A stretch of 64,000 nt of DNA from Woeseiaceae bacterium (GTDB taxonomy: Bacteria; Pseudomonadota; Gammaproteobacteria; Steroidobacterales; Woeseiaceae): contig JAJFKU010000063.1 of assembly GCA_021773035.1 (NCBI GenBank), positions 1 to 64,000 on the forward strand, in the 5' to 3' direction. The position numbers and the translations under genes were made by a program. How positions within the stretch are numbered: position 1 is the stretch's first letter; each line of letters begins with the position of its first letter. Below the pieces are notes generated by a model. The model saw only the letters and a program-made list of their open reading frames with translations. It had not been told where the DNA came from and did not search any database. This document shows, piece by piece, positions 49,110 through 60,600 of the stretch.

Positions 49110-49607
49110 TTACAAGATAGTCGGATTGGGCGCGTCCCCGTAGACGTCCTCAGGATCGAAGACCTTCTCGCTTTCTGTCCATTCGAGCGCTACCTGACCA
49201 TCGGACTGCTTACTGTCGAAGTCCGCGCCCACCGGCACCTTACGGTAGAAACAGCTGCGGTAACCGACATGACAGCTCGCCCCGCCCGCGACGTCTACCC
49301 GCAACCAGATGCAATCCTGATCGTCGTCGATAAGTAACTCACGGACGGATTGCACGAGCCCACTGGTCGCGCCCTTATGCCAGAGCACCTGGCGGCTGCG
49401 ACTGTAGTAATGGGCTTCGCCGGTCGAGATTGTGAGGCGCAGCGCTTCGGCATTCATATACCCCTGCATGAGCAACTCGCCGCTATCGGCATCGGTGGTC
49501 ACGGCGGTTATCAGGCCACGACCGTCGAACTTTGGTGCAAGGTCGTTACCTTCCTCGACCTGTTCTATGGAGTCCCGGGCCTGAAATCTGACAGTCGCGG
49601 CAGACAT
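49110..49607 (-). CDS. hisI: Phosphoribosyl-AMP cyclohydrolase (monofunctional HisI)
   Basis: A 165-residue HisI without the HisE domain found fused in E. coli. It hydrolyses PR-AMP in histidine synthesis. [52 protein letters not shown] is the conserved core, and the zinc cysteines lie in [25 protein letters not shown]. About 40 extra residues form an acidic C-terminal tail. It is isolated from other his genes, divergent from cysS, and has the palindromic element at its 3' side. Confidence 0.95.
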   Translation of the reverse strand: MSAATVRFQARDSIEQVEEGNDLAPKFDGRGLITAVTTDADSGELLMQGYMNAEALRLTISTGEAHYYSRSRQVLWHKGATSGLVQSVRELLIDDDQDCIWLRVDVAGGASCHVGYRSCFYRKVPVGADFDSKQSDGQVALEWTESEKVFDPEDVYGDAPNPTIL

Positions 49608-49714
49608 TCTGCGTCCTCGATATATCTATTTTGGGGGCCGGAAGAATACCGGGCGTAGCGGTCTGCAGCAATATTGTTATTATTGCGTCCTTCGACCGGC
49701 AGAACCAGTATCCC

Positions 49715-51091
49715 ATGACCATACAGCTACACGACACGCTTCGGGGAGAGAAAGTCCCCTTCGAACCGCTCAACGAGGGCAGGGTGACAATGTATCTGTG
49801 TGGGCCAACAGTCTACAACTACGCGCACATTGGCAACGCGCGGCCGGCTGTCGTCTTCGATCTGCTGGCGCGCTTGCTGCGTCGCTCCTACCAACTGACT
49901 TTCGCTCGCAACATCACGGACGTCGACGACAAAATCAATGCGGCGTCGGTTGAGACCGGCAAGCCGATCGACGATATCACGGCGCGCTTTATCAAAGCCT
50001 ACAATGACGATATGGCGACGCTCGGTGTGCAGCCGCCGGACATTGAGCCGCGCGCGACGCAACACATCGGCGAAATGGTCACGATGATTCAGGCGCTGGT
50101 CGAAAAGGGTTTCGCCTATGCGGCCGAAGGGCACGTGCTGTTCGATGTATCGTCGAACGACAAATACGGTTCACTCTCCAAACGTGATCTCAGGGAGATG
50201 ATCGCCGGTGCAAGAGTGGAGGTTGCTCCCTACAAGAAAGCAGCGCACGATTTCGTTTTGTGGAAGCCGTCGACGCCGGAACTACCGGGCTGGGATTCAC
50301 CGTGGGGCAGAGGCCGGCCGGGCTGGCATATCGAATGTTCGGCGATGGCGGAGAAACACCTCGGCGAGACGATTGACATACACGCTGGCGGCCAGGACCT
50401 CGTGTTTCCGCATCACGAAAACGAGATGGCACAAAGCTCCTGTGCTCATGACGGTGCGCCGTTCGCACGCTATTGGCTGCACAATGGCTTTCTCAGCATG
50501 GACCACACAAAGATGTCCAAATCGCTGGGCAACGTGCTGTTGGTGCACGACCTGATCAAGACGGTTCCCGGAGAGGTTATCCGCCTGGCCCTGCTGAGTG
50601 CGCACTATCGACAGCCGCTGGACTGGTCTGCCGAGACGCTGGAATCTGCGCGTCGAATGCTAGACCGGCTGTACGGCGCTGTGCGGGGAATTGATGTGTC
50701 TGAGGACGCGCGCGCCGCTGCTACGATTCCACAGGCGCTGACTGCGGCGCTCGAGGACGACCTCAATTCCCCGAAGGCGATGGCGGCGTTTTTTGGTTTG
50801 GCAAAAGACCTCAACAAGGCCAGCGACGATGACAAGAGAGTCGAATTGGCGGCGCAAATGTACGCGTGTGGCGAATTGATGGGTCTGCTTGGCAGCGACC
50901 CCGATGCGTGGTTCGCGGGGCACGTGGAAGGTGATATGTCGTCAGATGAAATCGAAGCGCTGATCGAGAAGCGCAATGCCGCAAAAGGCAGGCGCGATTT
51001 CGAGGCCGCAGACGCGTTTCGTGAGCAGCTAAAGGATGCCGGTGTGACTATTCAGGACGGCCGCGACGGAACGACCTGGCGTCGGAGCTAA
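49715..51091 (+). CDS. cysS: Cysteinyl-tRNA synthetase
   Basis: A 458-residue CysRS (E. coli 461). The HIGH region is LCGPTVYNYAHIGNARPAVVFDLL (about residues 26-49) and the KMSKS loop DHTKMSKSLGN at about 265-275. FPHHENEMAQS is the zinc-site histidine segment. The ATG at 49715 gives MTIQLHDTLRGEKVPF. Upstream bases contain an AT-rich inverted repeat GCAATA/TATTGC (about 49668-49686) in the divergent region with hisI. sufE starts 2 bases after it. Confidence 0.96.
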   Translation: MTIQLHDTLRGEKVPFEPLNEGRVTMYLCGPTVYNYAHIGNARPAVVFDLLARLLRRSYQLTFARNITDVDDKINAASVETGKPIDDITARFIKAYNDDMATLGVQPPDIEPRATQHIGEMVTMIQALVEKGFAYAAEGHVLFDVSSNDKYGSLSKRDLREMIAGARVEVAPYKKAAHDFVLWKPSTPELPGWDSPWGRGRPGWHIECSAMAEKHLGETIDIHAGGQDLVFPHHENEMAQSSCAHDGAPFARYWLHNGFLSMDHTKMSKSLGNVLLVHDLIKTVPGEVIRLALLSAHYRQPLDWSAETLESARRMLDRLYGAVRGIDVSEDARAAATIPQALTAALEDDLNSPKAMAAFFGLAKDLNKASDDDKRVELAAQMYACGELMGLLGSDPDAWFAGHVEGDMSSDEIEALIEKRNAAKGRRDFEAADAFREQLKDAGVTIQDGRDGTTWRRS

Positions 51092-51093
51092 GA

Positions 51094-51519
51094 GTGAGTA
51101 ACGAAATACAGCTCGCACAGCAGGCGCTCATCGAAGATTTCGAGATGTTCGACGACTGGATGGATCGCTACCAGTATCTGATCGATATGGGCCGTCGCCT
51201 GGCCGAATTTCCCGACGCATTGCGCACGGACGAGAATCGTATTCGCGGTTGCCAGTCACAGGTCTGGTTCGTGGCCAGGGAAGAGGGTGGTCGCCTGCAC
51301 TTCGATGCGATCAGCGATGCGGCGATCGTCTCGGGACTCATTGCGTTGCTGCTGCGCCTGTACAGCGGGCGCAAACCGCAGGATATCCTCGATACGCCAC
51401 CCGATTTTGTCACGGCGCTGCAACTCGAAAGCCACCTGAGCCCGACTCGGAGCACGGGTCTTTCGTCGATGTTAACCGCGATTCGTCGTTTTGCGTCAGA
51501 GGCGCTGCAGGCGGCCTGA
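51094..51519 (+). CDS. sufE: Cysteine desulfuration protein SufE
   Basis: A 141-residue SufE (E. coli 138), which accepts persulfide sulfur from a SufS/CsdA-type desulfurase. The acceptor cysteine is in [14 protein letters not shown] (about residue 53). [24 protein letters not shown] is the expected N-terminal helix region. The GTG start follows the cysS stop closely. No sufS or other suf genes are adjacent. The stop overlaps the yidD ATG. Confidence 0.93.
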   Translation: MSNEIQLAQQALIEDFEMFDDWMDRYQYLIDMGRRLAEFPDALRTDENRIRGCQSQVWFVAREEGGRLHFDAISDAAIVSGLIALLLRLYSGRKPQDILDTPPDFVTALQLESHLSPTRSTGLSSMLTAIRRFASEALQAA

Positions 51520-51773
51520 TGGCCAACGCCGTGAGCAAAGCGCTTGCATGGCCGCTGATTCAACTGGTGCGGTTTTATCGCTTTGCTGTTTCACCCTGGC
51601 TTGGCGCAAATTGCCGCTTTGATCCCACTTGCTCGAACTATGCGATTGAAGCGCTGCAGGTGCATGGCGTACTGACAGGGACGTGGTTGGCCGTCCGGCG
51701 CATCGCTCGCTGCCATCCCTGGGGTAGTTCCGGCTATGATCCGGTACCGAAGAGCGGGAAGGAGCAAGAATGA
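51519..51773 (+). CDS. yidD: Membrane protein insertion efficiency factor YidD
   Basis: An 84-residue YidD (E. coli 85). [65 protein letters not shown] is the complete signature with all three conserved Cys. It helps YidC-dependent insertion at the inner membrane. It normally lies between rnpA and yidC near the origin; here it sits between sufE and an unknown membrane gene, so it is displaced or a second copy. It overlaps both neighbours. Confidence 0.93.
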   Translation: MANAVSKALAWPLIQLVRFYRFAVSPWLGANCRFDPTCSNYAIEALQVHGVLTGTWLAVRRIARCHPWGSSGYDPVPKSGKEQE

Positions 51774-52804
51774 AACCAGCCAGGTTGATCGAAGCGATCT
51801 TGTATCCGGTGACGCAAAGCAGCGTGCTGGTGCCGGTCGTCGTGTTCTGGTTGCTCATGTCGTTCGCCCGATGGGGTGGTGTGCTGGGCCTGTTTCTGAT
51901 GTTCCTGATCATACCGGCGGTGCTGCGATATCAGATGATCCTTCTCGAGGCTCGGGCGCACGACCGAGTACCGCCGATTCCGGACGTCGACTTTTTCAGA
52001 TGGTTTGGCAACGCATGGTCGTTGTTTCCGGTGCCGCTGGTGCTGCTGGTCGGTTGGGCGACGATCGCCACCGGTGCGAAGTTCGGTGACGGCGCCGCGA
52101 TGCTGGTGCTGATAGTGGCTGGTGCGCTGCTACCGGCTTCTTTCGCGGTACTCGCGATTACACATTCGCCACTGCAAAGTCTGAACCCGGTTGCTATCAG
52201 CCGGCTGTTGCGAGAGTGCGGCGATACTTTCTGGATCGCGTCCGTCTATATGGTGGTCGCCAACTGGTTGATGTTGCTCTCCGAGTCTTTACCTCCGATA
52301 CTCGCCAACCTCGTTACGATGCTGCTGGTTTTTTCTGTTTTTTCAGTGATCGGCAGCCTGATTGAGCCCTACCGCTTGATGGACGAGGTCAGCATTCCCG
52401 ATGCGCTGGAAGCGGGAGAGGACGCAGTCGCTGCGGATATTGAAAAGGCTCGCACCGAGGTCCTGGCACACGCCTACGGGTTCATCAGTCGCGACAATCG
52501 GGAGGGTGGCTTCAAACACATTCTCGACTGCATCGCCAAAGACCCGGAACCGGCCGCCGCCTGGGGCTGGTTTTTCGCTCGTATGATGGCCTGGGAAGAA
52601 AAGCAGCATGCACTGTTCTTCGCGCAACACCATATCCACGACATGTTGCGGCACGGTGAAGCTGTCCCGGCGCTCAAGGTCATCATGCGCTGCCGCCTGA
52701 TTGACGAGCGCTTCAAACCTCTGCCCGAAGACCTGCCGGCGTCGATAGCGGCGGCGGAAAGTAGCGGAAATTTAGAGCTTGCGGCTGTGCTCAAGCGCTC
52801 CTGA
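51770..52804 (+). CDS. Membrane protein with cytosolic C-terminal domain, unknown
   Basis: A 344-residue protein I do not recognise. The N-terminal half has about six membrane segments ([106 protein letters not shown]). From about residue 210 a soluble helical region follows ([15 protein letters not shown]..., [29 protein letters not shown]), looking like TPR-type helices. The ATG overlaps the yidD stop (ATGA). A transport or envelope role is only a guess. Confidence 0.65.
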   Translation: MKPARLIEAILYPVTQSSVLVPVVVFWLLMSFARWGGVLGLFLMFLIIPAVLRYQMILLEARAHDRVPPIPDVDFFRWFGNAWSLFPVPLVLLVGWATIATGAKFGDGAAMLVLIVAGALLPASFAVLAITHSPLQSLNPVAISRLLRECGDTFWIASVYMVVANWLMLLSESLPPILANLVTMLLVFSVFSVIGSLIEPYRLMDEVSIPDALEAGEDAVAADIEKARTEVLAHAYGFISRDNREGGFKHILDCIAKDPEPAAAWGWFFARMMAWEEKQHALFFAQHHIHDMLRHGEAVPALKVIMRCRLIDERFKPLPEDLPASIAAAESSGNLELAAVLKRS

Positions 52805-52821
52805 GGCGCTACAATAGGCGC

Positions 52822-53076
52822 ATGGATAGACGTCTGTTAGGTATTCTGCGTTGCCCGGTGTCGCACAAGGGGCTCTCGGTCCTGAGCAAGGACCAGCTGG
52901 CGCGTGTCAATGCGGCGATCGACGCCGGTGAGCTTCATAACCAGGAAGGCAAGACGCTTGATGAGGCGCTCAACGAGGCGCTCGTCACCGATGACGGCAA
53001 ACGCATCTACCCGGTTGACGATGGCATACCCGTTCTGCTCGAAGATGAGTCCATAAGCATGGAGCAGCTTGCTTGA
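52822..53076 (+). CDS. Trm112-family (YcaR-like) small protein
   Basis: An 84-residue protein. LLGILRCPVSHKGLSVLS at the start and LVTDDGKRIYPVDDGIPVLLEDE near the end are the Trm112/UPF0434 pattern. Only one of the usual cysteines (C11) is visible, so zinc binding is unlikely. In E. coli YcaR lies with lpxK-kdsB; here it precedes holA and overlaps it by 4 bases. Bacterial function is not established. Confidence 0.82.
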   Translation: MDRRLLGILRCPVSHKGLSVLSKDQLARVNAAIDAGELHNQEGKTLDEALNEALVTDDGKRIYPVDDGIPVLLEDESISMEQLA

Positions 53077-54074
53077 AGATCCAGGCTAACCAGCTTTCTT
53101 CGCATCTCCTGAAATCGCTCGCTCCCTGTTACCTGGTTACCGGTGATGAGCCGCTATTGGTCGACGAGGCGCTGGACGCCGTCCGCGATGCCGCGCGCAA
53201 ACGTGGTTTTACGTCGCGTGAACTCCACGTGGCGACGACCGGCTTCGACTGGAACGCACTGACAGCGTCAACCGGCAATCTTTCCCTGTTCGCTGAACAG
53301 CGCATTATCGAGTTGCGGCTTCCGACCGGCAAACCGGGGAAAGCCGGTGGTGCAGCGATTGTCGATCTCGTGGAGCAGTCCGGCCCCGAGCTGCTGTTCA
53401 TCGTCACGGGCCCCAAGCTCGACAGAAGCAGCAGCGCGTCGAAGTGGGCAAAGATGATCGACCGATCAGGCGTGTCGTTGCCGCTCTGGCCTATTGGCGT
53501 TCGGGAGCTTCCGGGATGGATCGCCAAGCGAATGCGCAATGCCGGACTGCAGCCCGATCGCGACGCGGTGACGCTGATTGCGGATCGCGTCGAAGGTAAT
53601 TTGCTCGCAGCTCAACAGGAGATCGAAAAGCTGCGACTGATCCTGGGCGAAGGAAAAGTGACCGCTGAGGCTGTTAACGATGCGGTAGCGAACAGCAGCC
53701 GCTACGACGTCTACAAGCTCACCGATGCCGCACTGGCCGGTGACGCTAATCGGTCGGTCAAAATACTCGGTGGATTGCGGGCCGAAGGGGTAGAGCCGGT
53801 CATCGTAGTGTGGGCGCTGACCCGCGAGCTGCGGACGCTGGCGGCGCTGGATGACGTGATTCGACAAGGCGGTGACCTTGGCGGCGCCATGCAGAAATCC
53901 GGCGTTTGGCGGAATCGGCAGGGACTGGTGCGTAGCTGTATCAGCCGGCACCAGCATGGAGATTTTCACAAAATGCTGAAAACCACCGGACGTGCCGATG
54001 CGGCCGCCAAGGGGCAACGCGCTGGCAATCCATGGCAGATCGCAACCGACGTTGTCGTGAGTCTCTCGCAATGA
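53073..54074 (+). CDS. holA: DNA polymerase III delta subunit
   Basis: A 333-residue HolA (E. coli 343), the clamp-loader wrench that opens the beta clamp. The N-terminus KIQANQLSSHLLKSLAPCYLVTGDEPLLVDEALDAVRDAARKRGF is typical, as is RRYDVYKLTDAAL-like SSRYDVYKLTDAALAGD (about residue 208). It reads from a TTG at 53073 overlapping the previous stop. Its 3' end overlaps nadD by 4 bases. The leuS-lptE partners are 5.5 kb upstream. Confidence 0.93.
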   Translation: MKIQANQLSSHLLKSLAPCYLVTGDEPLLVDEALDAVRDAARKRGFTSRELHVATTGFDWNALTASTGNLSLFAEQRIIELRLPTGKPGKAGGAAIVDLVEQSGPELLFIVTGPKLDRSSSASKWAKMIDRSGVSLPLWPIGVRELPGWIAKRMRNAGLQPDRDAVTLIADRVEGNLLAAQQEIEKLRLILGEGKVTAEAVNDAVANSSRYDVYKLTDAALAGDANRSVKILGGLRAEGVEPVIVVWALTRELRTLAALDDVIRQGGDLGGAMQKSGVWRNRQGLVRSCISRHQHGDFHKMLKTTGRADAAAKGQRAGNPWQIATDVVVSLSQ

Positions 54075-54718
54075 AGCCGATAGGAGTATTCGGCGGCACT
54101 TTCGATCCGATTCACTACGGTCACCTTAGAACGGCCTTCGAAATGCTGCAGGCGCTGCGTTTTCATGAGGTTCGTTTTATTCCCTGTGGCGATCCTCCGC
54201 ATCGCGGCACGACCTTCGCCGACGCCGCTTTGCGATTTCGCATGGTCGATGTGGCCATCGCGGGGCAGCGGGGCTTCGTCAGCGACGACAGAGAGCTTAA
54301 GCGAGACGGACCATCTTATTCGATCGATACACTAACTGGGTTGCGGACGGAATTTCCGGGCCGTTCACTGGGTCTGATACTCGGAATGGATGCATTTCTC
54401 GGGCTGGAGAAGTGGCATCGGTGGGCTGAGATACTCGATGTTGCCCATATCGTCGTGGCGCATCGGCCGGGTTGGCGGGCGCCGGACATGGGTTCTCTGG
54501 GTAAATTGCTCACTGAACACGGTACACACCGGGTGGATGACCTGCATGAGTCGACGCATGGACGGATACATATCCATGCGGTTACACAACTGGAAATAGC
54601 GTCGACCGAGATTCGTGAACTGGTTGCCGCCGGGCGCGATCCGCGTTTTTTGATGCCGGACGCGGTGCGCGATGTCATTGAGGAGACTGGCGTTTATATG
54701 AGTGACATGCATGAATAG
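54071..54718 (+). CDS. nadD: Nicotinate-mononucleotide adenylyltransferase
   Basis: A 215-residue NadD (E. coli 213) that makes nicotinate adenine dinucleotide in NAD synthesis. The nucleotidyl-transferase motif GGTFDPIHYGHLR is at about residues 8-20, and the second motif ISSTEIR-like IASTEIRELVAAGRDPRFLMPDAV at about 176-199. The ATG at 54071 overlaps the holA stop. It overlaps rsfS by 8 bases. Confidence 0.96.
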   Translation: MKPIGVFGGTFDPIHYGHLRTAFEMLQALRFHEVRFIPCGDPPHRGTTFADAALRFRMVDVAIAGQRGFVSDDRELKRDGPSYSIDTLTGLRTEFPGRSLGLILGMDAFLGLEKWHRWAEILDVAHIVVAHRPGWRAPDMGSLGKLLTEHGTHRVDDLHESTHGRIHIHAVTQLEIASTEIRELVAAGRDPRFLMPDAVRDVIEETGVYMSDMHE

Positions 54719-55064
54719 CGAAGAATTGTGCGACCTCGTCGTCAGTGCCCTGGAGGATGTGAAAGCTCAGGACATCGTCAGGCTTGACGTCAGCGATATG
54801 ACAACAGTGACGGACTGGATGATTGTGGCCAGCGGGACCTCAAGTCGTCACGTCAACGCACTGGTGGAAAACGTCTCGGCCGTGGTCAAAGCCGCCGGCC
54901 GGCGGCCGTCCGGTGTCGAGGGGGAGAGCGGTGGCGAATGGGTGTTGCTGGATTTGCAGGATGCGTTGGTCCACGTGATGTTGCCCAAGGTGCGCGAGTT
55001 CTACAACCTGGAGAAACTCTGGTCGATTACACCGTCTGGAGACGCTGCGGCGACCGACGGATAA
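54711..55064 (+). CDS. rsfS: Ribosomal silencing factor RsfS
   Basis: A 117-residue RsfS (E. coli 105). It binds L14 and blocks subunit joining in stationary phase. DIVRLDVSDMTTVTDWMIVASGTSSRHVNALVENV and the C-terminal GEWVLLDLQDALVHVMLPKVREFYNLEKLW are complete. ATG 54711 overlaps nadD; an upstream in-frame TTG/ATG would add three residues. rlmH follows after 3 bases. Confidence 0.96.
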   Translation: MNSEELCDLVVSALEDVKAQDIVRLDVSDMTTVTDWMIVASGTSSRHVNALVENVSAVVKAAGRRPSGVEGESGGEWVLLDLQDALVHVMLPKVREFYNLEKLWSITPSGDAAATDG

Positions 55065-55067
55065 ACC

Positions 55068-55538
55068 GTGCATATTCGTCTTTTAGCGGTGGGCGATCGC
55101 CAGCCAGCCTGGGTGGACACGGCCGTCGCTACATACACCGGTCGCTTTCCGCGTGAGTGGAAGTTTCGGCTGGACACAATCCCGACGACGCGCCGTAGCA
55201 AAAACGACCAGTCGCGACAGGCGATGGTGTCGGAAGGCGAGCTCATCCTCGCCAAGACCGCGGCGGCAGAGCGTGTCGTATTGCTGGACGAGCGCGGCGC
55301 GCAATTCAGCAGCGAATCGCTGGCCCGCAAGCTGTCGGAGTGGCAAGCGGATGGCCGCGATCTGTGTTTCGTGATTGGTGGTCCCGATGGCGTATCGGAC
55401 GCTGTCCGTCAAAGTGCGGAGCTTACCTGGTCGTTGTCGCAGCTCACGTTGCCGCATGGTATGGCCCGCGCCGTGTTGGCGGAGCAGTTGTACAGAGCAT
55501 GGTCGCTGCAGACCGGGCACCCGTATCATCGTGCCTGA
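55068..55538 (+). CDS. rlmH: 23S rRNA pseudouridine-1915 N3-methyltransferase RlmH
   Basis: A 156-residue SPOUT methyltransferase (E. coli 155). The knot region [58 protein letters not shown] is diagnostic. The GTG start at 55068 is 3 bases after rsfS. Its last 8 bases overlap maf. In E. coli mrdA follows; here the maf-rng-yhdP block does. Confidence 0.96.
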   Translation: MHIRLLAVGDRQPAWVDTAVATYTGRFPREWKFRLDTIPTTRRSKNDQSRQAMVSEGELILAKTAAAERVVLLDERGAQFSSESLARKLSEWQADGRDLCFVIGGPDGVSDAVRQSAELTWSLSQLTLPHGMARAVLAEQLYRAWSLQTGHPYHRA

Positions 55539-56118
55539 CCGACCGCCGCTGTATCTTGCCTCTTCGTCTCCTCGTCGCCAGGAGATATTGACGGCGTTGG
55601 GGCTCGAATTCATCGTGCGAAAGCCAGCCGTCGACGAACGTCGATTTGACGGTGAGCCGGCGCTCGATATGGTACTGCGCCTGGCCGCGGCCAAGGCAGC
55701 GGCGGCGGATACCGGCGACTCAGGGCTCGTGCTGGGCGCCGATACCGCGGTCGTCCTCGGCGAGCGGGTCCTTGGCAAACCGCGCGATCGGGACGATGCC
55801 ATGGACATGCTTGAATGCCTGTCCGGCAGAGAACATGCGGTATTGACCGGTGTTGCGCTGCAGGGCACTGGCGGCACTGAACTTGCCTATTCTTCGACGA
55901 CAGTGCGGTTTCGAGAAATAGGTCGGGACGAAGCCAGCGCATACTGGCAAAGTGGGGAGCCCTGCGACAAAGCGGGTGCTTACGCTATCCAGGGGCGCGG
56001 TGGCGTGTTTGTCGAGGCCATCGACGGTAGTTATTCAGGAGTGGTCGGTCTGCCGGTTTTCGAAACAGCCGGCCTGCTGCGAGCGGCCGGGATCGACGTA
56101 CTTGTGAAAAAGAAATGA
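55531..56118 (+). CDS. maf: Maf family nucleotide pyrophosphatase
   Basis: A 195-residue Maf protein. [20 protein letters not shown] (about residues 8-27), [23 protein letters not shown] and the conserved [30 protein letters not shown] identify it. Such enzymes hydrolyse dTTP, UTP or modified nucleotides; the neighbourhood with rng and yhdP matches yhdE of E. coli. I chose GTG 55531, inside the rlmH end, since no ATG suits. It overlaps rng by 4 bases. Confidence 0.92.
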   Translation: MPDRPPLYLASSSPRRQEILTALGLEFIVRKPAVDERRFDGEPALDMVLRLAAAKAAAADTGDSGLVLGADTAVVLGERVLGKPRDRDDAMDMLECLSGREHAVLTGVALQGTGGTELAYSSTTVRFREIGRDEASAYWQSGEPCDKAGAYAIQGRGGVFVEAIDGSYSGVVGLPVFETAGLLRAAGIDVLVKKK

Positions 56119-57593
56119 CGGACGAATCACCGAAAGAAGAAATTCTGATCAATGTCACGCCGAACGAAGTCCGTGCCGCGTTGCTCGAGAACGGGGTGTT
56201 GCAGGAGGTTTACATCGAGCGGGCGGCTCGGCGTGGAATCATCAGCAATATTTACAAAGGCCGGGTGTCGCGCGTATTACCCGGGATGCAGGCGGCCTTC
56301 ATCGACATCGGTCTTGAGCGGACGGCGTTTCTGCATGTCTCCGATATCGCTCCGCCCGCCGCTGCTAAAAATGGCGACGACTCGTCCGACATCAGGAACC
56401 TCGTTCGCGAAGGCGACAGCATCATGGTGCAGGTCGTTAAAGATCCACTGGGTAATAAGGGCGCCCGGCTGACCAGCTACATAACCCTGCCTTCGCGACA
56501 CCTGGTGCTGCTGCCACGAAGCGCCTCGGTCGGCGTATCCGCGCGTATTGAAGATGAGACGGAGCGCGATCGCCTGCGAGCGATGGTTGAGGGGCTGCTG
56601 AGTGAGCACGAGCTTGAGTGCGGGGCGATTGTTCGAACCGTTGCGGAAGGCGCGTCCGAGGAGGTTGTGGCGGCAGATCTGCGCTACACGCTGAAGCTCT
56701 GGGAGGTCGTTCAGCAACGGTGCAGCCAGGCTGGTGTAAAAACCATAATTCACGGGGATTTGTCGTTGCCCCTGCGCGTACTTCGCGACCTGGTAACGAC
56801 CGATGTCGAACGAATTCTCGTCGACTCCGAACCTGATTTCAGAGCGATGCAGGAGTTTACGAGTACTTATCTGCCGGACGCCGAGCCGATGCTGGAACAC
56901 TACAAGCGCCGCCGCCCTATCTTCGATCTGCACGCCGTCGAGGACGAGATACGGAAATCTCTTGATCGGAATATTTCATTGAAATCAGGCGGTTATATAA
57001 TTTTCGATCAAACGGAAGCGATGACGACGGTCGACGTGAATACCGGCGGCTACGTTGGCCACCGGAATCTGGAAGAGACCATTTATCGTACCAATCTCGA
57101 AGCTGCCGTCGCGATAGCCCGGCAGCTTCGAGTGCGAAACCTGGGCGGCATTATCATTATCGACTTCATCGATATGGAGCAGGCGGACCACCGCGATAAC
57201 GTGTTGCACATACTGGAGAAATCGCTGTCACGAGATCATGCCCGCCACCAGATAACACCGGTGTCGCCGCTTGGTCTGGTTGAGATGACGCGTAAACGGA
57301 CTCGGGAGAGCCTGCAGCATGTTCTGGCGGGGGAATGTCCGGGCTGCCGTGGCCGCGGATTCGTTATGACCGCGGAGACGGTGTGCTTTGAAGTCTTCCG
57401 CGAGATTATCCGCCAGTCGCGGCAGTTTGAGTTTGACGAGGCGCTGGTGTTGGCGCACGAGGACGTCATCGAAGTATTGCTCGATGACCAGGCGCGCAGC
57501 CTCGCCGACCTCGAAGAACAAACGGGAAAGTCCATTCGTCTGCAGACAGAGTCGCTGTATCTTCAAGATCAGTTCGACGTCGTGTTGCTGTGA
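56115..57593 (+). CDS. rng: Ribonuclease G
   Basis: A 492-residue RNase G (E. coli 489), lacking the long C-terminal scaffold of RNase E. The S1 domain ([37 protein letters not shown]) lies at about residues 36-72. Catalytic Asp residues lie in [28 protein letters not shown] and [15 protein letters not shown]. The zinc-link is [11 protein letters not shown]. It matures 16S rRNA 5' ends and decays mRNA. It overlaps maf by 4 bases and yhdP follows after 19 bases. Confidence 0.97.
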   Translation: MTDESPKEEILINVTPNEVRAALLENGVLQEVYIERAARRGIISNIYKGRVSRVLPGMQAAFIDIGLERTAFLHVSDIAPPAAAKNGDDSSDIRNLVREGDSIMVQVVKDPLGNKGARLTSYITLPSRHLVLLPRSASVGVSARIEDETERDRLRAMVEGLLSEHELECGAIVRTVAEGASEEVVAADLRYTLKLWEVVQQRCSQAGVKTIIHGDLSLPLRVLRDLVTTDVERILVDSEPDFRAMQEFTSTYLPDAEPMLEHYKRRRPIFDLHAVEDEIRKSLDRNISLKSGGYIIFDQTEAMTTVDVNTGGYVGHRNLEETIYRTNLEAAVAIARQLRVRNLGGIIIIDFIDMEQADHRDNVLHILEKSLSRDHARHQITPVSPLGLVEMTRKRTRESLQHVLAGECPGCRGRGFVMTAETVCFEVFREIIRQSRQFEFDEALVLAHEDVIEVLLDDQARSLADLEEQTGKSIRLQTESLYLQDQFDVVLL

Positions 57594-57612
57594 TAGGGAG
57601 TCGCTGGTAATT

Positions 57613-60600
57613 ATGAGCGGTTTCGTCCGGCGTCTGGTCAAATTTCTCGCCTATACTGCGGCGGGCATCGTTATTCTGCTGGCTATCGTCGTGGGCCTGT
57701 TTCGATTGTTCCTGCCGCGCCTTCCCGAGTATCAGGATGAAATCAAAACCTGGGCGAGCACGGCGATCGGCATGCAGGTTGAGTTTTCCGGCATGGACGC
57801 CAGATGGGGTCTGAGCGGTCCCGAACTCGAGTTTTACGACACTGAGTTGATCCGCAATGACAGCGGTATTCGTGTGATTGCCGCCGAAGAAATCCGGGTC
57901 GGCATTGGGTTTTTGCGCCTGTTGTCTGATCGTACTCTGATCGTCGATCGTCTGGTTATTCGCAATACCGGCATCGATATTCTGGAGCTCGATGACAATA
58001 GCTATCGAATTCAGGGCATCCCGGTTGAGGAGCTGCTGAGCAGCTACGCCGATGGTACCGGCAATGTCGGCGATATCGAGGTTATCGGCGAAAATATCGA
58101 ACTGCGGTTTATGCAGCCGGGTGACGAACGACCGCACTTCTTCGAAATTCCCCGCGTTCGCGTCAGCGTTGATAAAAATCGTATCGCCGTCGATGCGGGT
58201 GTCGAGCTGCCGGATGAGCTGGGCCGCGAGTTGCAGGTGTCGGCAACCCAGGTGCTAAGCGTGCCGCCCGATGACCGAAGCTGGGATCTGACGGTGGACG
58301 CTGACAGTATCAGCCTGCCCGGCTGGTCCGGGTTTGCGCGCGAAGGCCAGCGATTCCTGTCCGGTACCGGCGACATGGAGCTGGCGCTGGCATTGGCCGG
58401 GGATGGCGTGAGCAGTGCTGTCGTCGAACTCGATTTCGTCGATGTCGCAGCGACAAAGGACGATGTTTTTGACGTTAGCGGTCGTGTCGAAGTGGATATT
58501 TCAGCCGATGGATGGCTGGTCGCCGCAGACCGGTTTAGCATCGAGTTTCAGGACCATGCGTGGCCGGAGTCAACGCTGAGACTTGAGGCGGTTGTCGACC
58601 CGGAAGGCCGTGTCGTGATGGTCGATTCGCGCGCCTCCTATCTGCGGCTCGACGATCTCGCGGTGATAGAGCCGTGGCTCAATGAGCAACACCAGCAGTT
58701 GCTTACGGACTTCGCACCGTCGGGTGTGATTCGGCAACTGGTTGCGACCGTATCGGAAGTCGATACCGAGAATCCACAATTCAGCGTTTCCGCCGAGCTT
58801 GACCGGGTCGGTGTTCGCGAAGCACCGCAGCGGCCCGGAATTCGCGGGTTCTCCGGTTTGCTGCGTGCAAACAGCGCCGGTGGGCGACTGGAAATCAACG
58901 CCGGGAATTTTGCGCTACTCATCCCCGAGTACCTCTCGGAAGATGTCGTGGTCGATGCCGCCGAGGGAACGGTGATCTGGCGTAACAGCAACAATCAGAC
59001 AACCGTACTTTCTGACAGTATCGCGATTCGCAACAGCTTCTTTGACAGTCAGAACAACGTACAGCTGGTTTTGAACAAGGACGGTTCATCGCCGGAGATC
59101 GATCTGGCGAGCACCTGGAACATCTCGGATCTGGCAGCGGCGAAACGCTACATACCGCGCAAAGGCCTGGCGCCCAAACTGTATGACTGGTTTCAGATGG
59201 CGCTGGTCAGTGGTTCTATTGCCCGGGGTACGACCTCGCTTAACGGGCCTCTGGACAAATTTCCCTTCGATGGCGGTGAAGGGCGGTTACTGATCGAAGC
59301 CTCGGTTCGTAATCTGACCTTTAAGTATCACGAATTGTGGCCGCCTGCCGAGCAAGCGGATCTGGAAGTCGTGCTCGATAATGCTCGCCTCTACAGTGTG
59401 CAGAATCGCTCGGTCAGTGCCGGCAACTCCGTTGTCGACGCGAAGGTCGATATTGCGGACCTGCGTGATCCGGTCCTGACGATCGACTCTTTTTCGACGG
59501 GAACGCTGGAGTCGATTCGAAATTTTTCCATGCAAAGTCCGATTGCGAACGTTTTTGGCGGACAGCTTGATCGAATAACCGTGTCCGGTGAGGCATCATT
59601 CACGCTGGACCTGACGGTACCGTTGAAAAAAGAACGGCTTCAGGAATTTGAGTTCGTGTCGCGTATGCGCAGCAATAACGGCACGCTCGCGGTTGCGGGT
59701 TTCGACCCGCCGCTCAGCGATCTGATCGGTGAGGTCACGATTGAGCGTGAGCGGATTTCGAGCGAGGGGCTTGGCGCAAGCTTCCTCGGTCAGCCCGTCA
59801 GTATCTCCCTGATGCGTTCTGAAGATCCGCGCTTCTCGGTGGTCGCGGTCGCAGATGGTACGGTGAGCAGCGACGCAATCGTCAACGATCTGGGTGTGCC
59901 GCTTGAGGGTATCGTCAGCGGCGCCGCCGCCTATCAGGCGCGCATTTTGTTCCCGAATGGCAAAATTGAGACACCGGCTCCGTTGACGATCCAGATCGAT
60001 AGCGGTCTCGACGGCCTGGCGATGGACTTACCCGAGCCATTGGGCAAGGCGGCCGATTCCACGCTCGCCGTGTCCGGCGACATTCGCTTCATGCCGGGCG
60101 GCGAGATTATCGAGAGCGCGGGCATCGCGGAGGATCGTATGGCCTGGCAGCTCGCATTTAACCGTCCCGAAGGACCATGGGATTTGGACCGTGGCGTCGT
60201 GACAATGGGTGGCGATATCACCGCGGCTGCGGATACCAGGGGTCTGCATATACGCGGCACAACCGGCGTCGTGCGCCTGCAGGACTGGCTAAACCTGTCG
60301 CGCAGCGGCGAAAAGAACATCGGCGCGGCGGACCGTATCCGTTCGATCGATCTGCTGGTTGAGGACCTGTATCTGCTTGGCCAGCACCTGCAGGATCATC
60401 GCATCAAGGTCGATCGCAGCGCGCGCGACTGGCTGGTGCAGTTCGACGGTGACCATGTCGTCGGTTCCGCCTTTGTCCCCTATGATTTCGGCGGCGATCG
60501 CGCCATGGTTCTCGAGATGGAAAAACTCTACCTGCCCGGCGACGAGGAGACAGAGAAGTCAGTGGCGGAAATCGATCCCCGCAGTTTACCGCCGGTGCAG

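Noticed and set aside
49668..49686. GCAATA/TATTGC inverted repeat between hisI and cysS as an operator
   Set aside because: Six-base arms in AT-rich sequence are easily found by chance; mentioned only under cysS.
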